The notes beneath the pieces are model-generated. The model did not search any database and was not told the DNA's origin. It was given only the letters and a program-made list of their open reading frames with translations. This document shows, in pieces, positions 55,618 to 64,000 of a stretch of 64,000 nucleotides of DNA. The translations under genes and the position numbers were made by a program. Origin of the DNA: Codonopsis lanceolata (taxonomy: Eukaryota; Streptophyta; Magnoliopsida; Asterales; Campanulaceae); the NCBI GenBank assembly GCA_013146195.2, contig CM028377.1, positions 26,580,428-26,644,427 on the forward strand, in the 5' to 3' direction. Numbering within the stretch: position 1 is the stretch's first letter; every line of letters starts with the position of its first letter.

Positions 55618-56558
55618 CTTCATGAAACACAAGAATAAAACTTTTGAGAAATTCAAGTTATGGAAGGTTGAAGTGGAAAATCAAACAAGCAAAAAAATTA
55701 GATGTTTGAGAAATGAAAACAGTACATAGTACACATATAAGGGGTTTAAAAGGTTTTACATATGGAATCAAAAGGCACTATACAGTACGTTGGACACCAC
55801 ATCAAAATGGTGTGGCAGAAAGGTTGAACATATCTATTATGGAATGGAAACTTGTCTACGATTAAATGTAGGGCTAGCAAAGAATTGTTTAGCAGATACA
55901 ATGAATATGACATGTTTCTTAATAAATAGATCACCAAGGGTGTCATTAGAATGCATAATTCCAGAAGAGGTATGGACATGTTCTGAGGTAGACTACTTTG
56001 ATATTCAGGTGTTTTTTTGTTCATCCTATGTGCATATTCCTGGTGAAGAAAGATCCCAGCTTTACCTGAAGTCAAAACCGTGCATCTTCTCGGTTTCGCG
56101 AAAGGGGTAAAGGGTTATAGACTTTGGGATCCCATGTCAAGCAAGGTGGTGATCAGCAGGGATGTGGTTTTCGATGAGATATCCAAGCTAAAGATTACTC
56201 ATGAAGAAAAGGAGAAACATGTGCCAGAAAACGAAAGGGGTAATGAGTATGTCATTGAGGTGGAGTTATTGGAAATGGTTATGGAGCACACTCTTCCTAA
56301 TCCCGAGGTAACTACATAAGCAACTGAAGAAGAAATTACTTCGAGTGGAAGACCCAAGAGAACAATCAAACGACCAGTCAAGTATGGGTTTGAAGGTTTG
56401 GTTTCATATGCTCTTGTTCTTAGTGGTGGAGATCCTAATACTTATCAAGAGATGATAAAAAGTCCAAAAAAGGATAGATGAGTAACTTCTATGGCGGAGG
56501 AGATATAATCACTTCACAAGAACAACACATGGGAGTTGTGAACAACACATGGGAGTTG
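55618..56558 (+). pseudogene. Old copia integrase C-terminal half and linker
   Basis: Resumes after the 14-kb insertion: KHKNKTFEKFKLWKVEVENQ, KIRCLRNENST, then after a frame change TTSKWCGRKVEHIYYGMETC, LADTMNMTCFLINRSPRVSL, IPEEVWTCSEVDYFDIQVFF, GVKGYRLWDPMSSKVVISRD. The linker SGRPKRTIKRPVKYGFEGLV ends at SLHKNNTWEL, the usual start of copia RT. A 20-bp tandem duplication (56521-56540, 56541-56560) covers that last motif. Confidence 0.88.
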
Positions 56559-59500
56559 TGATGTGCGCAAGCCGTCTCAAGTAATAAAGTGTACATAAGT
56601 ACTAGCATTCGAAACAAGCATTCGAAATAGGATTGATGGCTGGAAGTCTCAGCTCCTTTCTTTTGGAGGTAAAATTGTTCTGATCAAATTAGTTCTGAGC
56701 AGCATTCCAGTTTATGCTCTGGCGGTACTTAAAGTTCCAATGGGTGTTCTTCGTCGTATTGAGCAGGCTATGGCAAACTTTTTATGGGGCAATGCAAATA
56801 GTCACAGGATTCATTGGGTGTCTTGGAACAAGATTTGTAGACCTGTGGATGAAGGAGGTTTGGGTATTCGTTCCTTATTGCAGGTTCAAGATATGCTTCA
56901 TGCCAAATTAGCTTGGGGTGTTCTTCAAGGCTCTAGCTTATGGACCAAATTTATCCACATGAAATACTGTAACAATGTTGGTTTTACAGTTCCAGTAGCA
57001 GCCTCTCATGTTTGGAAGGCAGTTCACTCTCACATTGTGGTCCTGCTTCATCATAGTCGGTGGGTTCTTGGTGAAGGCAAGGTGTCTTTTTGGAATGATA
57101 ATTGGGTTGGAACCAGGCTGGAGGGGCCTTCTCCCATAGATATTAATCTAACAATTAAGGTTGCTCTCCCTTTTCTTCAGGATCTGCTCCCGCTAATTCC
57201 TATGTCGTATCATGCCATCATTAAAAATATTTGTCTGGCCGATAATTGCCATGACAAATTAATGTTCAGCCTGACTTCTTCTGGTGATTTTGCTTCAAAA
57301 GCTTACTGGAATATTTGTCGTACGCTGGATCCCACTATATATTGGGCTAAGAAAATTTGGCAATCCTGGATTCCTACAAAAATAAGTGCCTTTGGATGGA
57401 AACTTTTTTATGCTGCTATTCCAGTTGATCTGCGCCTTCATTCTAAGAATGTTCCTTTGGTTTCTCGATGTGTTTGTTGCCGGAACAACCCAGATAGAGA
57501 GTCCATCGACCCTCTGTTTCTGCAGTCTGACTTGGCTCGCGAGCTTTGGTGTAGGTTGGCTCGGCTTTTAATAAAGTCAGTAGTTACTCTTCTATTCCCA
57601 ATCTTTTTCGTATTTGGCTTGATGGTGTTTCTGTGCGTTCAAAAGTTGGGGCAGTTCAGGTTGGTCTCCTTTTGTACGGCTGTTGGGTTATATGGAAAGC
57701 TAGATGCTCGGCTGTTTTTGAAAATGCACATATTTCTGGAGAGTTGCTTTATAAACAAGTCATGCAAGGCTTGAAAGATGTTCTGAATCTTTTCACTCCA
57801 AAATCTAACAGATCTGCTATGGGATCTTTTTGCTTGCGGAACATGGGGTTATCGGTTAGGAAGGTTAGTTTACTAAAAGGGGCGTGAATTCGATGGCAGC
57901 CTCCTGCCCCAAACTATGTCAAGCTTAACACAGATGGGTCCTCTAAGGAAGGTATTGCAACTGGTGGGCGCGTGATTAGAGACTCAAATGGGTTTTTCGT
58001 CTTTGGTTACTCTAGATTTTATGGGACTGGATCTAATACGAGTGCGGGATTTCAGGCTCTCCGAGATGTTTTGATTTTATGTCGTGACATGAATTATGAT
58101 AAGGTCTTTGTGGAAGTGGATTCTTTGGTGGTTGCTTCAGCCATTAAGGGTATTCATGGTTGTCCGTGGCTTTATATGTATGACCTTCGTCGATGTCTTA
58201 GTCTTCTGGGTAACTATGAGGTCCATCACATTTATCGTGAGAGAAATTCAGTTGCAGACAGACTAGTGGATCTTGCTCATGCTACTAGGAGTGACCAGAA
58301 TTTTTCCTCAGTGACGCAACTTGCAGGGGAGGTCCGTCGTGCGCTTCAGCATGATGCTTTAGGATTATTTTCTTTTCGTAAGCACTAGCTCATTTATTGT
58401 ATCTCCTTTTTCAAGGTCAGGCTCCTTTGTCCCCCCCGTTTATTGATTAAGGCTGGTTGTCCCCCTCTTGTTTGTATTCTCTTTTTATTTAATAAAATCC
58501 TACAGGGTTCCGTCCCTGTTTCTTAAAAAAAAAGTACTAGCATCGATCCCACAGAGAATGTACATAATTCTCACTCAAACTATGTACCAAAATTGGCTAA
58601 CTAATTATATTTGAGCTAAAATAAAATGAATTAAAAACTAATAAAATAAACAACTAAGGAAAGCAATTAAATCTACTCTACTGTGGAAGTGGTTTGGCAA
58701 CATCAAATCAAGATTAAAAATATGGGAGTGTGATATTTCTAGTCTAATCGGTGTTTAATTTAATCCTCTCTCTACGTTTCTTTAACTCATGGTTTGGTAG
58801 TTGGGCGCACTATATTATTCATTATAGGCTCTCGCTTCTTATAGAAAATCTAGTTACAACTCCTTGCTACGGGTTCTCGCATCTTACAACATATGAAAAA
58901 ATAGTCGCGTGTCAAAACAAACACCCAATGACTATCTACACACGATCTCCTCTCAGTCTCACGTCATGCAAATGATTATTATGATTTTCGGAATTAATAG
59001 GACTAGCTCTCGCATCTTATCATATAATTCTAATGATCATCAAACAGTTGGCTAAACCATTAAAAGTATTAAGAATACACAATAATAACTAAGCAAATGG
59101 GTAATATTTGGCAAAAGGATATTCTCTCTATTTTTCTACAAATCATGTTCGTAGCCGAGAACACGAAATTAGTTAACTATGGGCTCTCACATCTTATAGC
59201 AACCCTAATCTCCCCTACCTTGCGAATGGATAAGGTGGATTGATCGTGCGTCAAATCAAATTCACAAAATGGCTCTTGGTATGTGTCACAAAAACACCAA
59301 CTATTAAATTGATTGGTCCAAAATGTAAAGGTGGCTCTTGCGGATCCTAAACATTTCTAAAATCACTTAATTAGTGGTCAATCGATTAAAAACATTAAAT
59401 CCACAAAATAATAACCGAGCATGAATGTGTACTAAATAAAGAGATATATTAATTAAAAAACTACATTTGCTAAAGAAAATAATTGCATTCTGTAAATAAA

Positions 59501-60441
59501 TTAAGCACAAAATCAATTCCACGATTACAAGATAATCAGCCCTAGAAATTATAACAAATATCATAAAATAGAGATTGAAAGAATTAAGTCGAACAATGCG
59601 TGATCTGGGATTGACATCACTTGCAAATGCTTCCTAGGCCCTTGATTTATTGCTACAAACCTTCAATGTTGATTAATTATTGGAGGCATGGAGGAAAAAG
59701 GGTGAAATGAGGCTGGTGCCCATTTTGGGACCTAAGTACCAAAAATTGGGGATTATTTTTTGAATGGAGCTATTGGGAGATTAAAAGAAGAAGGGCAACG
59801 GAGTCTTCAATAAGGCCGGGGGCAATTTGGGGAAGAAAAGATGATTTTGGGGCTAAAATGGGAAGGAAAACGAAGGTTAGGCACGAATGGATGAGGGGCA
59901 GCCCAGGCTGAAGGAAGGCAAGTCAACCATGGAAAAAACGGGCCATCTGGTAAGTGGAAAGTGGGCAGAGATGGCGGAGTCTGGGTCGGATCTAGAGCGG
60001 ATTGGAGTGGAGAAGTGGGTGACCCGTGCATTGGAAATGTTGATGTGGATGGTTGGGAGCTCAAAAACACATTAATAAAGGAGATTTAGAAATAGCACCG
60101 ACCTCGTCTACAGTTATTAATGATGCTCCGATGCCCCTGGAGATCTTAGGGTGGTTGGCAAAAGTCCTTCCCCGTCTAGACATCTCAACTAAGTCTTCCG
60201 TTAGCTCTCCCTTACCTTGGAATACCTAATGGACTTTGACCAGATGATTCAAGCTCAACTTTAAGGCCCGTAATTACCTTGAACTTCATGCTAAATACCA
60301 TGAATGCTTGATTAAACATTGGAAACCTACATTAAAACAAAAATACACAAATAATAATATTTCCAAGGCATAATTATCTCAAAAATAGCACAAAATAAGA
60401 GGAAATGCAAGGGAAAATTTGTGAAAATCCCAGGTTCCTCA
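56559..60441 (+). mobile_element. Solo LTR, family A, with AGTTG duplication, split by a LINE
   Basis: It begins TGATGTGCGC and ends GGTTCCTCA. AGTTG occurs at 56554-56558 and 60442-60446. Without the LINE and one of its target duplications the length is about 1.95 kb. The copy at 35346-37355 is its inverted relative. It separates NNTWEL from VELSKCKCE of the copia RT. Confidence 0.85.
56609..58531 (+). mobile_element. 5'-truncated L1-type LINE (C-terminal ORF2)
   Basis: The sequence starts inside the RT C-terminal region (RNRIDGWKSQLLSFGGKIVL, SIPVYALAVLKVP) and continues through RIHWVSWNKICRPVDEGGLG. The zf-RVT block follows (WIPTKISAFGWKLFYAAIPV with RCVCCRNNPDRESIDPL), then a plant-type RNase H (VKLNTDGSSKEGIATGGRVI, VFVEVDSLVVASAIKG, RERNSVADRLVDLAHATR) to a stop at 58388. 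One frame change lies near 57570-57640 and another near 57890. The normal RNase H Glu site reads TSAGFQALRD, suggesting Glu to Gly. A short A tail and the 12-bp target duplication AAGTACTAGCAT (56597-56608, 58532-58543) define the ends. Confidence 0.92.
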
Positions 60442-61249
60442 AGTTGGTGGAACTTTCCAAATGTAAGTGTGAAATTGGTTGTAAATGGGTATTCAAGCAA
60501 AAGGAAGCAGTATCAGAAATAGAAGGGGGAAAGATCAAGGCATGATTAGTAGCAAAGAGGTACTCACAAAAATATGGGATCGATTACAATGAAATCTTTT
60601 TGCCTATTGTGAGACACATTTCGATCAAAATTGTGTTGAGTCTTGTAACACACTATGATATGGTGTTGGAGCAGATGGATGTGAAGACTGCATTTCTACA
60701 CGGTGAGTTAGAAGAATAGATCTTCATGGAGTAGCCACATGGGTTCAGTCATCTTGGACAGGAACACTTGGTTTGTAAATTGAAGAAATCACTTTATGGG
60801 TTAAAGTAGTCGTTGCGACTGTCAGGTTCAACTTTTATATGGTTAGTATTGGCTACAAGAGGTGTGAGTATTGGCTAAAGCCTTAATGATGGTTCTAGTA
60901 TTTTTCTACTACTGTATGTTGATGATATGCTTATTGCTAGTAGAAGTGCTAATGAGGTCTTAAAGGCCTTGTTAAGAAAAGAATTTGACATGAAATATTT
61001 GGGGGCAGCCACGATGATTCTTTGTATGGAGATTTGTCATGACAAAAAATCTAGAAGATTGTGGTTGTCTTAAGCCGGCTATGTTGAGAAGGTGTTAGAG
61101 AGCTTTAACATGGAAGATGCAAAACCAGTTAAAACACCATTGGCGAATCACTTCATTTTATCTACCTCAGATTCCCCAATGACGATTCAAGAAATTCAAG
61201 ACATGTCAAAGGTTTCCTATGCAAATGTAGTAGGATGTCTCATGTATGT
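60442..61249 (+). pseudogene. Old copia reverse transcriptase, truncated
   Basis: Reads CEIGCKWVFKQKEAVSEIEG, VAKRYSQKYGIDYNEIFLPI, VLEQMDVKTAFLHGELEE, CKLKKSLYGLK, the catalytic FLLLYVDDMLIASRS near 60900-60945, then FDMKYLGAATMILCMEICHD and ESFNMEDAKPVKTPLANHFI. Stops are at about 60543, 60717, 60732 and 60807. It ends at VGCLMY, where a truncated family A LTR begins. No RNase H or 3' LTR follows. Confidence 0.88.
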
Positions 61250-62138
61250 TGATGTACACAAAAATGCAATTCAGGCAAGAATAACTGGCCGTATCAAGTA
61301 ATAAAGTGTACATAAGTATGAGTTATCGATCCCACTGAGAATGTACATAAATCTCACTCTAACTAAGTGTCAAAATCGGGTTAACTAATTATATTTGAGC
61401 TAAAAGAAAATTAATTAAAAACTAAAAATATAAACACCCTAAGAAAGCAATTAAATCTACATTAACGTGAAAGTGGTTTGACAACATCAAATCAAGATTA
61501 AAAATATAGGAGTCTAATATTTCTAGTCTAGCCGGTGTCTACTCTTTTTACTTTTTGTTTAACTCAAGTCTTGGTAGTCGGGTGCACTACATTATTCACT
61601 ACGGGCACTTGCATCTTATAACAAATCTAGCTAAAACTCCTTGCTATGGGCCCTCAGATCTTATAACAAAGGAGAAAATAGTCGCACGTCAAAACAAGCA
61701 CCCAATGACTATCTACGCACAATCTCTTCTCAGTCTTACGTCATGCAAACGATTATCGTGATTTTCAGAATTAATAGGACGGGCTCTCACAACGTATCCT
61801 ATAATTCTAGTGATCATCTAATGGTGGATAAACCATTAAAAGCATTAAGAACACACAATAATAACGAAACACATGGGTAATATTTCGCAAAAACGATATT
61901 CTCTCTATTTTTCTACAAATCATATTGCTAGCCGAGAACACAAAATTGGTTAACTACGGGCACTCGCATCTTATATTAACCATAATCTCCCCAACCTCGC
62001 GAATGGCTAAGGTGGATTGATCACGCGTCAAAATAAGTTCTCACAATGTGGCTATCGGTGTGTGTCACAAAAGTACCAATTATTAAATTGATTGGTCCAA
62101 AAAGTATTAGTAGTTCTCATAGATCCTAAACATTTCTA
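61250..62138 (+). mobile_element. Truncated family A LTR
   Basis: It starts TGATGTACACAAAAATGC, parallel to the other family A copies, and follows the 56559 copy to the AGATCCTAAACATTTCTA block (equivalent to about 59345-59360). There it switches to family B sequence. About 0.9 kb of the ~1.95 kb remains. The left end interrupts copia RT. Confidence 0.8.
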
Positions 62139-63088
62139 TAAAAATTTCGCCATAATAATGGCTTATTTTAATGCTATTTGTTATATAATTTTGAGCAGCA
62201 TAACTACTTATTTCGTGATATATGACTATTTTAAATAGCACTTTTTAAATAAAAAGTAAATAAACTTTAAAATACCTACCTCTTGAAGTGTGGGGGTTTT
62301 ATCTCGTACCAAACCTCTTTCTGGTAGGCTTTAGGTTGCGCTCGCTTTGTCCTTCAGGGAGAGGGAGTCATTTTTCTTTTGTTGTTGCTGGATTTTGAGC
62401 AGTGTAACTGCTCCTTTTTTGGTTGTTTTTGCCTCGGGATTTAGGTGGCATAACTACTTGCTTTGCTTGCTTGCTGGCGTATGAAATCAGGTAGAGCAAC
62501 TACTTGCTTTGGCTGGATTTGACGTCTGGATTAGGGCAGGGCAACTGCTCTTTTTTAGCTCTTTTGAACCAGTGAAATAGGGCGAAAACCTAGTTGGGTA
62601 GCTAGGGTTCATTTTGGCCGGAGAGTTTGAGTGTTTAGGGAGAGATTTGGCAATTCGGCAGAACTCCGGGGCTAGAAGGGAAATAACCTCGACATTCTCT
62701 CGGGAGCATTTTCACAAACTGGGTAACTGTATTTTTTTCACTGCTCGGGAGCCTTTATTTATAGGCTGGGATCTGGGGTTCCTTCGTGATTAAGATTGAT
62801 CAGCTTGTGCTTCAATAGCTTGTACCGCGTGCAGAAAAGGTTGCACCAAAAGGCAACTCCACAAGTGAATGGGGATCTGTGGCGCGACGCCTTGATGGAT
62901 GGGAGGCTGCGCACTCCTCTTTTTCCTTTTTGATTTTTGGCACTTTGGCCCCTGCAGTTCACTATTTATGCATTCTTCTTTTCTTTTGCATTTTCAACCC
63001 TATAACTTAACATTTGTTAGTCCTTTTAACATGTCTTGATATTTTATGGCATGCCATATAACAGGGGTGCGAAATTGAGTTGTCTACA
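62131..63088 (-). mobile_element. Truncated, inverted family B LTR
   Basis: The complement begins TGTAGACAACTCAATTTCGC (ending at 63088) and matches 20185 to about 21185, including the TATA region (minus strand, near 62755-62762), the CTCTCCGGCC/CTCCGG block and the downstream A/T-rich part. It stops at the microhomology CATTTCTA shared with family A. Confidence 0.8.
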
Positions 63089-63294
63089 GTATGCAGCAGT
63101 TTATAATGCAACAATTTAGGATGCAACAGTTTATCTCATACCCTAAACACTTTAATAGACTGATGTGATAAATCATATATGATGTAGATGAAATGCTCTG
63201 ATGGTCGTGCCTACTGAGTAGGCTGCCTACGTATCCTTTTCAGGAATTAGACCAAACGTAGTTCGGCTCAAGCCGATAAGCAAACAACAAACAC
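63089..63294. other. Spacer between LTR fragment and tandem array
   Basis: Contains AGGCTGCCTACGTATCC and AACGTAGTTCGGCTC strings that recur in plant retrotransposon non-coding regions as I recall; no gene. It may be internal sequence of the element that owns the family B LTR. Confidence 0.35.
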
Positions 63295-63970
63295 TAGGTG
63301 AGATAGATGAGATTTGATTCTTTCCACATCCTGGGGTATGTACCCCTTGAGGAAAGAATCCAACACAGACTCAGGTGGGATAGATGAAACCGATCATTTC
63401 CATGTCCCGGGGTATGTACCCCTCGAGGAAAGGATCCAAAAACAACATGTGGGATGCATGAGACCAATTATTTCCTCGTCCCGGGGTATGTACCCCTCGA
63501 GGAAATAATCCAACAACAACAGGTGCAATGCATGAGACCACTTATTTCAACGTCCCAAGGTATGTACCCCTCGAGGAAATAATCCAACAACAATAGCTAG
63601 AATGTATTAGACCAATTATTTCCACGTCCTGGGGTATGTACCCCTCAAGGAAATAATCCAACAACAACAGGTAGAATGCATGAGACCAATTATATCCACG
63701 TCCCGGGGTATGTACCCCTCGAGGAAATAATCTAACAACAACAGGTAGAATACATGAGACCAATTATTTGCATGTCCAGGGGTATGTACCCCTCGAGGAA
63801 ATAATCCAACAACAACAGGTGGGATGCATGAGACCAATTATTTCCACGTCCTGGGGTATGTACCCCTCGAGGAAATAATCCAACAACAATAGGTGCAATA
63901 CATGAGACCAATTACTTCCACTTCCCGAGGTATGTACCACTCGAGGAAATAATCCAACAACAACAGGTGT
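63295..63970. repeat. ~74-bp tandem array, nine units, reaching nearly the window end
   Basis: Unit: CATGAGACCAATTATTTCCA, CGTCCCGGGGTATGTACCCC, TCGAGGAAATAATCCAACAA, CAACAGGTGGGATG. The GGTATGTACC core occurs near 63335, 63411, 63483, 63560, 63632, 63706, 63780, 63853 and 63929. Each unit has GGGGTA/TACCCC and TTATTTCC/GGAAATAA inverted pairs. Frames on both strands across it are repeat artefacts. Confidence 0.93.
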
Positions 63971-64000
63971 AATAACATGTCATAAAATGCATGTGACAGG

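Larger units (their letters stand above)
38400..61249 (+). mobile_element. Old Ty1/copia element hosting nested insertions
   Basis: Pieces of one plus-strand copia element can be read in order after removing insertions: LTR end and primer site (38400-38911), gag and protease (38922-39860), integrase (39861-40081, 41234-41640, 55618-56320), linker (56320-56558) and RT (60442-61249). Frames rejoin at each excision point, for example VWVYF/MKHKNKTFEKF across the 14-kb element and NNTWEL/VELSKCKCE across the family A LTR. The right part beyond RT, including the 3' LTR, is lost or lies outside. Protease and knuckle residues are mutated and many stops are present. Confidence 0.88.

Noticed and set aside
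56740..58388. Host gene with zinc-ribbon and RNase H domains
   Set aside because: The domain order is LINE ORF2 C-terminus, and an A tail with a 12-bp target duplication bounds it.
63295..63970. CRISPR-like array
   Set aside because: The ~74-bp units are contiguous with no unique spacers, and the genome is a plant.

Overview
The window is nuclear DNA of a flowering plant, most likely a eudicot. It is AT-rich, has microsatellites, a three-exon BURP-domain gene, and plant retrotransposon lineages (Ty3/gypsy Tat, Ty1/copia including a Sirevirus-like element, L1-type LINE, tRNA-derived SINEs, Stowaway, hAT and Harbinger MITEs). I could not identify the species. Only one ordinary host gene is supported, the RD22/USP-like BURP gene at 32020-34764; nearly everything else is transposon-derived, and much of it is nested.

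Layout. 510-1867 is a diverged solo LTR of the Sirevirus-like family, carrying a SINE with a perfect 17-bp target duplication. 2408-3225 is a non-autonomous repeat with a ~74-bp internal array; an inverted relative lies at 30988-31780. 4883-16119 is an 11.2-kb Tat-lineage Ty3/gypsy element on the minus strand: near-identical LTRs, a tRNA-Glu primer site, gag, protease, RT, two RNase H domains, integrase, and a spliced opposite-strand gene (6383-8936) with its own TATA box. 16446-22046 holds solo LTRs, a Stowaway MITE and a long-period repeat array. 22047-28308 is a 6.3-kb copia element, full of stop codons and split by a hAT MITE. 28327-31915 is MITEs and gene-upstream DNA, 32020-34764 the BURP gene, 35346-37355 a ~2-kb solo LTR (family A) with a perfect target duplication.

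From 38400 to 61249 an old plus-strand copia element has been invaded repeatedly. A hAT MITE sits in its pol region (40082-41233). A 14-kb Sirevirus-like element sits in its integrase (41641-55617), itself carrying a Harbinger MITE and another solo LTR. A family A LTR sits just upstream of its RT (56559-60441), split by a 5'-truncated LINE. The right end (61250-64000) joins truncated family A and family B LTRs at an 8-base microhomology and finishes in a ~74-bp tandem array that runs to about the window edge.

Target-site duplications seen directly (GTAAT, TATAT, AACTT, AGATG, CTTCA, GCCAC, AGTTG, ATTGGTGG, TAA, and SINE/LINE duplications of 9-17 bp) make most boundaries base-precise and give an order of insertion. 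Family names come from motif recognition, not database searches. The most unusual structure is the Tat element's convergent spliced gene, facing pol across a block of tandem repeats and strong hairpins.
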